A DNA stretch of 64,000 nucleotides from Leishmania infantum JPCM5 (lineage: Eukaryota; Euglenozoa; Kinetoplastea; Trypanosomatida; Trypanosomatidae), in contig NC_009397.2 in the NCBI RefSeq assembly GCF_000002875.2, positions 126,501 to 190,500 on the forward strand. Direction: 5' to 3'. The notes beneath the pieces are model-generated. The model did no database searches, was not told the DNA's origin, and saw nothing but the letters and a program-made list of their open reading frames with translations. Shown here piece by piece: positions 1 through 9,252 of this stretch (position 1 is its first letter; the number at the start of each line of letters is the position of its first letter). A program made the translations under genes and the position numbers.

Positions 1-1470
1 GTTGTCTCCCGCGGCGCGCGCCTCACTTTTCTCAACGCGGATCCTACAGAGAGTGAGGCGTGCTCTTCGGCTTTGAATGTCTCCCTGCAACCGCACCAGG
101 GAAACGCAACCTGGGTTTACTTTGCCAGGGCCAAGCTCGCACACTCGAACTCGATCACATTGGTCAGCGCCTCCGGCGTCACGTGGCCGATGACGCTCAC
201 TTTCAGCTCTGAATGCGCAATTCAGCTGATTCTCCTCTTGAATCGGTATGGTGCAATCGACCGATGGTTTGTATGGATACCAACGACCGCCTACACTGGT
301 GCAGTAGTGGTAATTCTTCTTCCCGTCGTTCTACTTCGTTCGCGACTTCCCATTCACCTCGCCGGGGTCTGCTTGTTTTTGGTTTTCCTAGGGTTTTTCG
401 GCTCTTGCATTGGTCTTGTTGTCGAGCTGCTTCAATGGCAGAGCGCGGTGGGAAGGCTGTATCCTTTCCCAGACTCGGTCACGCTTTACTGCTGTCTTTG
501 CCTGCTGTACACACTGCTGTTCGTGCCTGTTTTGTACCGCCAAGGAAACAACACAATCCTCTTTATGGGAGTAACTCGGCTCCTTATTTTTGGTCTCAAC
601 TGTGCCCTGTGCGTCGGTTATTGGATAATGGGTTTCGTAGTTTTGGGTTCTTTGGCAGTACTTCAGTATCTGGTCACCAATTTTATTCTAACCTACTACT
701 ATGCCTACGTTTCAGTGTACCTGCGACGTGCAGTGAAGGGAACTTCGTCCCTACCCAAGTTCTCGAACAACTTCGTGTATCTCTGGTGCGCGCCTGTCAC
801 ACCGTTCGCATGCTGTGCGCTGATGTACTACGACTTGTATCTGCTCACTCACAGCAACGTTGAGCGCGATCCCGTGGCGGCTCGCATGCAAGATGTCGTT
901 CGTATCTACAACGCCCAGCTGTCATTGCCGCTTCTGTTTGTTCAGAATGTGTATGGGGTCGCACTCCTAGCAACCGCTTGTGCTTATCACATGCCTTTTT
1001 TTACGCTTCTTTTTGTGGCTCTTCTCCTCTGGATCGTGCACTCCATTTACGTGGTTGAACAGTGCACAAAAGAGTGGGCACGGTGGCACCGGCGCGGCCG
1101 CTCTTTGGGATTTTGCGGGTGCCTTTCTATCTCTACCGCCATGACGGCACTCCTCTCCCTGGATTACGAAGCGAATGCGTCGCGAACAGCCAGTTTGTCT
1201 CCGCACAGTGTGCGACAAGCTCCTCAATCGAATCAGCACCAGAGAGGTATCGCCGCGTATCAGACAGGAGAGGCACTTTACACTCCTTCAGAAGAGAACG
1301 ATAGCAGCGAAGTGGTTTCCCCGCCTTCTCCGTCTTCTTATCATTCGGGGGACAATCATCTGTCGACGTCCCAACGACGCCCCGCAAGTAACCCTGCAGG
1401 ATCCACTACCCTGCCTACAGAGCGTATCAACGATGTTCTGGAGTTCTGGCCGAACAGCGTGGAAAGGTAG
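1..1470 (+). CDS. Multi-pass membrane protein, 5' end missing
   Basis: The reading frame is open from the first base of the window and ends at TAG 1468-1470, so the true start lies upstream. 489 residues are visible. The first ~65 residues are polar, with two N-glycosylation sequons (NVS, NAT), and could face the lumen or outside. They are followed by about eight hydrophobic segments between roughly residues 85 and 365. The tail (about 385-489) is hydrophilic and Ser/Pro/Gln-rich, which suits a cytosolic end. An in-frame ATG at 190 could give a 426-residue form, but the coding-like sequence before it argues for a partial gene. Third-position GC is lower than in the following genes. I do not recognise the family. 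The topology would suit a transporter-like or scaffolding membrane protein, and no function is assigned. Confidence 0.75.
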   Translation, partial: VVSRGARLTFLNADPTESEACSSALNVSLQPHQGNATWVYFARAKLAHSNSITLVSASGVTWPMTLTFSSECAIQLILLLNRYGAIDRWFVWIPTTAYTGAVVVILLPVVLLRSRLPIHLAGVCLFLVFLGFFGSCIGLVVELLQWQSAVGRLYPFPDSVTLYCCLCLLYTLLFVPVLYRQGNNTILFMGVTRLLIFGLNCALCVGYWIMGFVVLGSLAVLQYLVTNFILTYYYAYVSVYLRRAVKGTSSLPKFSNNFVYLWCAPVTPFACCALMYYDLYLLTHSNVERDPVAARMQDVVRIYNAQLSLPLLFVQNVYGVALLATACAYHMPFFTLLFVALLLWIVHSIYVVEQCTKEWARWHRRGRSLGFCGCLSISTAMTALLSLDYEANASRTASLSPHSVRQAPQSNQHQRGIAAYQTGEALYTPSEENDSSEVVSPPSPSSYHSGDNHLSTSQRRPASNPAGSTTLPTERINDVLEFWPNSVER

Positions 1471-2189
1471 CGCTCATGCACGTTGTCGCCAAGCGTTGTC
1501 GTGGTTCCTTGACGGGACCTGCTTACTTGATTGAAGTACGATGCGCATGCTGGTTTGCACCTTTCCTTTGGCATTTGCATCGTCTGAGTTTTATACGTGG
1601 ACTTCTTTTTCGGTCCCGTTCACCCCCCTTGCCGTTGCGTGTCGTCATAGAAAATCGAATCAAGGTCGTGGGCACAAACGCGCATTCTCGTGTACAGTGC
1701 AGAGATGGAAAAGGACCCCCTGCTCCGACTCCTTTCATCCTCTCAGGTCGAACACGTGAAGCACAGGTGGGGTGCTAAAAAGAGGTGCAACTACGCGTTC
1801 ACCCCGAAGTGGCTGCCAACCCTCTGAACCATAATAATTACTAAAAGGATCATCGCAACACCATTCGAATCCACCACTGTTTTGCACGACTCTCTTTTCT
1901 TTGTTTCTATGAAATGCTTTGAACTTTTTTTGTTTGTCACACTCGCCACCCACGCCCGCCGACCGTTTGTGGCTAGAAGAGAACAGCCAGGAGTAGGAAG
2001 AACAGGTAGCAAATCTCACCGAGTCTTAAACCGCCATTGGCACGCCTGCACCACGGTGCTTAACGGCGTGTCTGCGTGCGCGCGTTGGAAGACGCGTGCA
2101 TGCAGTCAGTGCGGGACTCTTTGGGCACAGCTCGTTTGCTGTGGCTTGGCGCTAGAGCTGCAGCTTGCTGGCATACTTGTTAGCCGTCA
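1471..2189 (+). promoter_or_regulatory. Intergenic region with trans-splice signals
   Basis: No convincing gene. It should hold the 3' UTR of the membrane protein and the 5' region of the golgin-like gene. T-rich tracts at about 1880-1908 and 1921-1935 are followed by an AG at 1975-1976, a plausible spliced-leader acceptor that would give a 5' UTR of about 213 nt. A two-helix hairpin at 2039-2072 would lie inside that UTR. Confidence 0.45.
2039..2072 (+). other. Two-helix stem-loop in predicted 5' UTR
   Basis: The arms CACGCC (2041-2046) and GGCGTG (2065-2070) pair perfectly. Inside them GCACC (2048-2052) pairs with GGTGC (2055-2059). One G-C and one G-U pair extend the outer helix to 2039-2072. 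The hairpin sits about 120 nt before the start codon of the golgin-like gene. It could affect translation, but this is inference. Confidence 0.5.
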
Positions 2190-4472
2190 ATGTGGGCGAG
2201 CTTTCTGGATCAAATCCAACAGCGGATTGAAGATGCTGTGGATCTCCTCGGCGATGAGGAGGCGGAAGACGTTGGGCGAGAGGATGCAGCACGCGTTGTG
2301 GTAGCCAGCCCTGCCGCTGACTCGAAGGGCTCCGTACTGCCTCAGCAGTGGGGGCGAGAGCAGCATGTTTCAGCCGAAAATTCAGACGGTAACGCTGGTG
2401 CAGAAGGATGGGAGGAGGACGAGCTGAGCGAGCTGGTAATCCCATCCGCTCCCCCAGAGTCAGGCTTGCGTGAACCCGCACCGGCAGCAACGGTGCCGCC
2501 AGCGCCTCCGACGCTGCCTTCGTCATCGGCCACACCCGGCTTCTCAGTGTTCATCCTGCCGCCGAAACCCGCGACGTTGTCTGACCCGACAGACGTGACT
2601 CCCTCTGCCACCGCAGCACCTCAGCTGGTGTCAGCTTCACGAGAAACAGGGCAGCAACACCCCAGTGCTGTTCCTAGCGACACCAATCCCTTGATAGCAG
2701 GGTCACCGCTTAAACCACAAGCGGAGGAGGTCACGACGCCACCTGAGGAGCTTGCAGCACCACCACCCGTGAGCACGTTGTCGGCGGAGTCGCCCTCGCT
2801 AGAGGGAGCCGACCTTCATTCCGGGTTGCTTTATGCAGAAGGTACCACTGCCGTGACTTCCAACCCGACTTCAGCGTCTTCGGCTGGCAAGCCCATTTCA
2901 TCTACGTCGTTTCCCCCGTCTCCTTCGTTGCCTGCTGCAACCGGACCTTCACCGCCACCGCCGAAGGCGGTGGCGGGGGAGTTCAGCGACATAGGGCAGC
3001 TGCTTCGATTCCAGCAGCAGTTGGCAGAGGAGATGGAGAATGTGGCTAAGCTGCAGCGTCAGAACGCATCCTTGAAGGACCGCGTCTCTACGCTTGAAGA
3101 GCAGCTGGCAGGTGCCACATCCTCCCTTGCGCGCACTGGGGACAGTGAGCAGCAGATATCGCTGCTGATCGAGAGGCTCGGAAAGGAGAGGGAGAGACAC
3201 AAGGCACTGGCGGAGGAGCGGAACCAGCTGAAAGAGCACCTGCAGGATCTTGAAGAAGAGGTAGAAGAGTATCGCATTCGGGAAGAGGGCTGGATAAGTG
3301 GGCAGGAGCGGCAACAGGAGAACGAGATCGCCGCGCAGCAGCGCATTGCCCAGCTCGAGAATGACATGCGTTCTTGCAACGCCATCGTTGACAACCTCAG
3401 AACCCAACTTACGGAAGCGAAGCACCTAAACGGTGTCCTACAGAACCAGGTGGAAGAGCTGAAGGTGAGCTACTCCGCCCAGCTGGATACCGTAAAGGAG
3501 TCGAGCTCCGACACCGTGGATCAGCTTCGCCAAGAGGTGGAGCAGCTGCGCAGCTCTTTGCAGAATCTGTCGACAGAGTACGACACGCGAACAGCAGAGC
3601 TGGAGAGTGAGGTGCAGAACGCAAACATGCACGCCCATCAAGCAGAGGCCCGTCTGAGTGAGATGGCGCTTGGTTCTGTCAACACACTGCAGGATCTCCG
3701 AAGTGAACTCGAGGATTCCCAGCGCAGCAGCGCCACCTGGAAGGCTGAGGCGCAGAAAACGCGCCACGAGTATACGACGCTACTCGAACAGTATGCATCA
3801 CTGAAGCGGTCTCGAGCGGCAGCAGAGGCCGATTTGCGCGACCGGCTCAGCTACGAGTCTAACACAGTGTCTGCTCTGCGGAAAGGCATCCGTGAGTGGG
3901 AAGATCGATATCTGGCGCTGCAGGAATCGGTGGGCGCGACGCAGACGGAAATAGAGGAGCAGCGAAAGACAATCATGCAGCTGGAATCCACAATTCAAAA
4001 ACTGAAGGCGTCCGGCGCTGACATGCTGAGCCAGTCTCAGAGCGAAGTCCTCGTGAGTACGAACGCGCCGCCTGTGAAGGCTTCGTTGTCGGAGCCTTCA
4101 CTGTCAGGATCACCTTCGAACGAGATACTGGGGGCGCGGCTAATGTCAGCTCCCCCACTGAACCCCTTCATGAGCATGAAGCGGCCAGCTTGGAACGATT
4201 CGAGGGACCGCAAAACGCGTGAGCGACTCGAAGAGGAGGTAGTGCGGCAGTCCGCCGAACTGGAGCGCGTCCGGGCCGCAGCCGCTGACGCCGAAGTCTG
4301 GAAAGCAAAGTACGATCGCCTGCAAGAGGAGCACGACTTGCTGCTTCAGCTGTATGGACAGCTCGAGGAAGATGTCGGTGCGTTGAGGAAGAACGGCGCT
4401 GGGATTTTGCCTGCTGATGCTGCCGCTGCCTCTTCCGCTTCCGGCTCTATATCTGCCGCTGCTGCGCCTTAG
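2190..4472 (+). CDS. Golgin-like coiled-coil protein
   Basis: 760 residues from ATG 2190. A short N-terminal amphipathic stretch (MWASFLDQIQQRIEDAVDLL) leads into a Pro/Ser/Ala-rich, probably disordered region to about residue 260. A long heptad-bearing coiled coil covers about 266-610. A low-complexity linker follows, then a second short coil at about 678-745 and an Ala/Ser tail. The second coil, with LQEEHDLLLQLYGQLEEDV, resembles the C-terminal segments of golgins such as TMF1 or p115/Uso1 as I remember them. A membrane-tethering role at the Golgi is therefore plausible but unproven. No GRIP domain or transmembrane anchor is visible. Other coiled-coil cytoskeletal proteins would look similar. 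The start is the first in-frame ATG and follows a plausible splice acceptor by about 210 nt. Confidence 0.8.
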   Translation: MWASFLDQIQQRIEDAVDLLGDEEAEDVGREDAARVVVASPAADSKGSVLPQQWGREQHVSAENSDGNAGAEGWEEDELSELVIPSAPPESGLREPAPAATVPPAPPTLPSSSATPGFSVFILPPKPATLSDPTDVTPSATAAPQLVSASRETGQQHPSAVPSDTNPLIAGSPLKPQAEEVTTPPEELAAPPPVSTLSAESPSLEGADLHSGLLYAEGTTAVTSNPTSASSAGKPISSTSFPPSPSLPAATGPSPPPPKAVAGEFSDIGQLLRFQQQLAEEMENVAKLQRQNASLKDRVSTLEEQLAGATSSLARTGDSEQQISLLIERLGKERERHKALAEERNQLKEHLQDLEEEVEEYRIREEGWISGQERQQENEIAAQQRIAQLENDMRSCNAIVDNLRTQLTEAKHLNGVLQNQVEELKVSYSAQLDTVKESSSDTVDQLRQEVEQLRSSLQNLSTEYDTRTAELESEVQNANMHAHQAEARLSEMALGSVNTLQDLRSELEDSQRSSATWKAEAQKTRHEYTTLLEQYASLKRSRAAAEADLRDRLSYESNTVSALRKGIREWEDRYLALQESVGATQTEIEEQRKTIMQLESTIQKLKASGADMLSQSQSEVLVSTNAPPVKASLSEPSLSGSPSNEILGARLMSAPPLNPFMSMKRPAWNDSRDRKTRERLEEEVVRQSAELERVRAAAADAEVWKAKYDRLQEEHDLLLQLYGQLEEDVGALRKNGAGILPADAAAASSASGSISAAAAP

Positions 4473-5864
4473 CGTGCTGCACTGAAGAGATGGCGGAGGA
4501 ATCTAAGGGGTGGGGGGCAGAAAGGACAATTACGGAAGGACATTGTGCGGTGAAGAGAGGAAGCTGCTTTACAGCAGCGCATCTTGAGACGGCTGTTGGG
4601 TCCATCTGCTCAAAGGCACCGAGCGTTCAACCGGAGCGATGGTCTTCTTATGTTCCTTATTTCTGTTCATGGGCTGCCTTTACAGCGTACTTGCATCTTC
4701 CCTCCACCTTTGCCACACTCGCCCCCACTTCTCATCTGTTTCTGTGCGTACTTCATGCTGGCACTCGACTTTTCTACTGTGACGCCCCATTTACCTTGCA
4801 AGGGAGAGAAAGGAGGCGGGGGGGGGTGCTCATGGAGCTGCTTCGAAGTCTCTGGGCACTTGTCAGCCACAGTGCGCTCCTTCAACCCTTGTGCGGCTTC
4901 TCGCTACGCCATTATCTCGTCGTTTGCGGAGCGTATAGACAGCGCGGACATCAACAACAGCCGTATGGCTGTGCGCATTGTGTGCAAAAAGTCACAAGCG
5001 AGTGGCGCAGACGTGTGCTTTGCCCTCCTGCGCAGTGCGCATGTGATGATGACGGTTGCTACGAACAAAAAAGATAAGGGGGAATTGTCAGTGGTGCTGC
5101 TTGGGGTACCCTCTGGATATTCCTTTTTTTTTTCACCTTATCACTCCTGCACTGTGTCTTGTCCCCCTCCCCCCTCCTGCGTCATCCTCTCAAGTAGTGA
5201 TGGTTGGCGGTAGAGGTGATGGTGCCGATACCCCTGCTGCTTTCCTCATCCTCGTTTATTCCTCACCGCTGTTCTCTATCTGGCACTCTCAACCCTGTCT
5301 TGTTGCCTCTGACTCCCGAGGACGGCGAGGCCCTTACCTCTCTGTCTCTCTCGCTCTCGATGCACCATACCGCTTGAAGGAAAGGCTGCGCACCCTTGTG
5401 TGCAGAGGAACCTTGTATGCACAAACACACACACACAGCGGCACTAACACTGCTGCTTGACAACACTCCGCTCCATAGCAGATGAAAGGACAGAGAACAA
5501 ACAGGTAAACCAGACACACACGAAGGTGCCCACCAAGCGAGTCATCACGGGCTCCGCCTTAATCTCTTCGCGGGTGGCCTCTCCAGAGTGTTTCCTCTGC
5601 TGCGCCACCCCGCCTTCTTCGCTTTCAGACACGCTTCTCTCTCCGTTGTTTCCTCCATCCTACCTTTGCTCAGGTGCCTCAGTGGAGTCTCTAGTAGCGC
5701 CTTCTGTCATTCCGTCCCTGACGGGGGATTCCGGGACGAAGCTGGCGCTGAGTTGTTTGGCAGCGGGGGCTGTGGTGGCGGGCCTCCTGCTCTTTTCGAC
5801 CCTCTTGTGCGAAAACTGGAGGTGCTGGCGACTGCGACTCGGCAGAAAGTCGCGAGTGGCAGCT
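4473..5864 (+). promoter_or_regulatory. Intergenic region with strong splice acceptor
   Basis: A G-rich patch follows the golgin-like stop (about 4505-4520, and a G run near 4818-4826). Pyrimidine tracts lie at 5121-5190 and, best, at about 5600-5670, which ends in CAG 5671-5673. The sequence between 5673 and the first ATG at 5865 stays open in the phosphatase frame and encodes a transmembrane-like stretch (see findings). No other gene is seen. Confidence 0.45.
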
Positions 5865-7403
5865 ATGTCTCCAGCGGCAGCTACAACGCACTCGACAACG
5901 AAACCGTATGCTCCGAATCGCAGCAGCATTCCAGAGACCCGCAGCCGTGCCCCAAATGGCACGCGTGCCTCCGCTGCGGACGAGGTGACTCTGTTGACGG
6001 CCCCACAGTTTGCGAAGTCCACAAAGGACACCCGAAGCTCCGCGCGGCAGCAGGAGGAGCAACTCAGCGATTTGTTTGTGCTGATTCGGCATGGAGAGCG
6101 GCAGGATCACGTTGATCGTGCGTGGAAAGGCAACGCACTTCTCCCCCTCTACGACCCGCCTCTGTCAAACGCTGGCCGGATGCAGAGCTTTGAGACGGCG
6201 CTTAGGTACTTCGCACTCCGGCAAGAGAGGAAGGTGGAGAAGCGCATCCGCGGCACGTTCACGCTCTTTCTCGTTTCCCCATTTCACCGGTGTATCGAGA
6301 CCGCAGCGGTTATGAACGTCATCGCGTTTGAGGGAAGGCTACCAATGTACGTGGAGCCTCTCTTGTCGGATTGGCAGCAGGCGAAGGTGTTTCGCACCGC
6401 TCCCGTACTGGGAGGCTCGTACACGACCAGCGGGAGGCCCGGCTTGCCCGGCGCAAAAGGCGATCGGCTCCTTTTCCGACCACAGGTGGAGGCGCTTCGC
6501 GCGACGCTCATCCCGTTCCTGAAAACGCGCGCAGCGGAAGAAACCGAGCTCCTCGCTGAATACAACATCGGTGCTGAGGTGGCGAGCGCATGGCCCACGG
6601 TGGCGGAGGAGTGGCTAAACACGCACACCGCGCTTCCCGTCTGGACCTGCGCCGCGACGACGAGTGCCATTGAGGCAAAGGCCGCCTCGCGGTCTGACGG
6701 CGCCAGTGATGTGCGCGCGACAAGCCGAAGGGCTGCAAAGAGCTCGCAGCCTTCTCCACGAGATGCCTCGAATGAGGGGTATCGCGGCTGCGGCGTGACG
6801 CACCCAGAGGGCAAGTCGGACCTGCTCCGGCGCTGCGAGCAGGTGATGAGCACGCACTTTCTCCGGTGCGCCGCTGTCGAGTCAGATACTATGGTGCCTT
6901 TGGCAATCCAGACTGCCGTGGCCGCGGAGCGAAAGACGCGTTTGCCCAAGTATTTTCAGATTTGGGCAGAGCGCACAGAGGAGAACCGCGAGTCTGCCGG
7001 GCCGCCGGCGCTGTTGCCACCGATGCATATCATGGCCATCACCCACGCCGACGTTGTGTCCACGCTCTTGGAGGTGTGCTGCCCCAAGTATCACGACAAG
7101 GGTGCCGGCTATTCGGTGCCCTACTGCAGCGTCACGACGCTTAAGCGACACAACAACTACTACCGCATCCCAACAGCAGAGGAGCGGCGACGACGAGAAG
7201 CGAGTGTCAGCACTCTCGCACCTGCTCAAAATCGAGGAAAGTGTTATGCAAAGAAGAAAGGCAACACGCCATCATTCAAGAATCAGCTGACGACTCCGAT
7301 TAGGACAAGACCACTCTCGCCATTGCCCGTGGAGTGGAATGTGGAGGCTGTCGGCTCCATCGACCTGCTGCGCACTCGCATTGTGATTCAGTACACCAAG
7401 TAG
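5865..7403 (+). CDS. Histidine phosphatase superfamily protein
   Basis: 512 residues from ATG 5865, the first ATG in frame. The catalytic signature RHGE is at residues 75-78, with the phospho-accepting His at 76. It is followed by SPFHRCIETA, whose Arg142 is the usual second phosphate-binding Arg, and by THAD, whose His394 is the second catalytic His. All core residues of the phosphoglycerate-mutase-like (branch 1) fold are therefore present. The ~250 residues between Arg142 and His394 are much longer than in a small phosphoglycerate mutase and contain a basic, Ser-rich insert at about 265-325. The closest feel is the UBASH3/STS or ecdysteroid-phosphatase-like group, with unknown substrate. 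The frame is open for a further 136 codons upstream without an ATG and includes a hydrophobic segment, so a membrane-anchored form from a non-AUG start cannot be excluded. Confidence 0.85.
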   Translation: MSPAAATTHSTTKPYAPNRSSIPETRSRAPNGTRASAADEVTLLTAPQFAKSTKDTRSSARQQEEQLSDLFVLIRHGERQDHVDRAWKGNALLPLYDPPLSNAGRMQSFETALRYFALRQERKVEKRIRGTFTLFLVSPFHRCIETAAVMNVIAFEGRLPMYVEPLLSDWQQAKVFRTAPVLGGSYTTSGRPGLPGAKGDRLLFRPQVEALRATLIPFLKTRAAEETELLAEYNIGAEVASAWPTVAEEWLNTHTALPVWTCAATTSAIEAKAASRSDGASDVRATSRRAAKSSQPSPRDASNEGYRGCGVTHPEGKSDLLRRCEQVMSTHFLRCAAVESDTMVPLAIQTAVAAERKTRLPKYFQIWAERTEENRESAGPPALLPPMHIMAITHADVVSTLLEVCCPKYHDKGAGYSVPYCSVTTLKRHNNYYRIPTAEERRRREASVSTLAPAQNRGKCYAKKKGNTPSFKNQLTTPIRTRPLSPLPVEWNVEAVGSIDLLRTRIVIQYTK

Positions 7404-9252
7404 AGGAGATGGCGTGGACCGGAAGGCGCTAGCGCACACGTGCGCCGCCGCGCTTGGAGTCACGCAGCCATTGCTGACTTGCTCTCTGTTTCATCCGAGC
7501 CATGGAATATGTGTGCGCGCATGTATGTGACGGCGGCTGCACTGGAAGTGGAGATGATCGCATCTTCCTCTCTCCTTCGTGTGCCTGTTTTTCTTGTCTT
7601 ATTCTGCTTGTGTGCGTCGCCTCTACAGCTCACGGCAAAAAAAAAGGCGTGAGTGAGCGCTGCAGTTCGGGCGGCACACAGGCAAACATGTCGGGGCAGA
7701 TGCCATGAAAAGTACGGTACCGCTCGTTTCTCAGCACGAGCACCATGAGAAGGCAAACCCGTGCGTACAAAACGGCCTCTCCTCCGTCTGTGCGTGTGCC
7801 TTGAAGGGTCGCAAAGAGGGGGGAGGGGGGGGGGGGCGGCATTTCGAAATTGGTGCCTCCTTGTGTGCATATGCGTGCATTTCTTCGAAAGGTGCTTGCG
7901 CCGTTATGCCTCAGCGACGAGAGGCGGCGTGAGGCAAGTAGGAGCATCGCCAGACGACCAGAGAAAAAGTGAAGCGCAAAAGCAAACACACACGCACACA
8001 TGCGGTTGCGTGTTCGTCTCGTATCTCTTATTATTATTGCCTTTCGTTCGTTTGTCTTCAAGTCCCGCATCTCCTTCCCTCCGCGATTGTCGCGTCCCGC
8101 GCCGGTATGCTCTGGTCTTCTTCTTAAGCTTTCTCTGTTCGTCTCCTCCTCTGGTATTCCCTTTCGTGTCTCACTCGGCTCTGCACACGCCACGTTAGTT
8201 TTCTCAGGTCAGCTTCAAAGCTGTTTTTAGCTCTCTCACACCACTGACACACACATACACACACACGCGAGAAACAACAACAACAAAAACAGCGACCCCT
8301 CTTCCCTCGAGAGATCAGCAAGCAGAAACAACTGCAACAGTAGCTGCGCGGTATTCTCTCTCTTCCGCCTTGGTCTTCTGTCACGCGCGCCGTCTCTGCT
8401 CGGCGCCTGACAGACGCCACAGAAAAGTAAACAGCAAAGAAACATAACGAGGTGTGTCTTTGCAGCGGCCCATAGGCACACGATCACACGTACGCGTACG
8501 CGTGTACGAGGTGGCACGGAAAACACATGCAAAGCTCATCACTACAAAAGAAGCGTCCGCTCATTTTATTTTCTGCTCATCCTTTTTGTTTGCGGCTCTG
8601 AGGACGCAGCGGTCCATCATTACGAAGTGGCAAGTTGTCTTCCCCCTCATCCCTTTCTTGTTGCCGCCTCTTGCTTTCCGCATTGCCGGTAACAAAAGAC
8701 GTCCTTCCACCAAGGGAAACGCACCCAACCTGCTCCACGCACGCACACGAGAACAAAACACAGAAGGAAAGCTCAGGCAAAAAAGTAAGAGGAAAGAAAA
8801 CAACAGCAAGGCATACGAAAAAAGAAAGAAAACAACGAAAAGAGTTGTCACCACCGCTGGCTGAAGGGGATATTGTTGCGTGCATAGATCTCTCTATTAT
8901 TTCCGTCTTTCGTCTCCCCTTCTCTGTTTTGTTTTGTGGCTTCTCTGGAGCTCAGACTGCCTCAGTCATCCTCTTCCCACCTCCTCGCCTGTTACGTATT
9001 TGGTGTTTTGTTCTTTTTTTTGTCTCCACGCCGTGCTGCTTTCGCTCTTCTCAGTAGGGCAAGAGAAAAAAGGGAAAGGGGACGTCTGCCCTCCTCCTCT
9101 GCCTTTATTTGTTTCAGTCGCGTGCGTTTCTTGGCGTTGCTGCTTGCAGACACCGTCGCTTGCCTTCTGCACTTACTCGCTGTTTGTGTTTCTTTTTCGC
9201 TCTTCGAGGTTGTCTCGCTGGGCATCAAGTCTGTGTGGAACCACAGGAGACC
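7404..9252 (+). promoter_or_regulatory. Long intergenic region upstream of helicase gene
   Basis: 1.85 kb without a supportable gene. It contains a poly-G run at about 7825-7836, CA-repeat patches (about 8245-8270), several CT/T-rich tracts (for example 8895-9040) and many short frames of low-complexity composition. The likely acceptor for the helicase message is AG 9207-9208 after a T-rich tract, leaving a ~45 nt 5' UTR. Confidence 0.4.
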
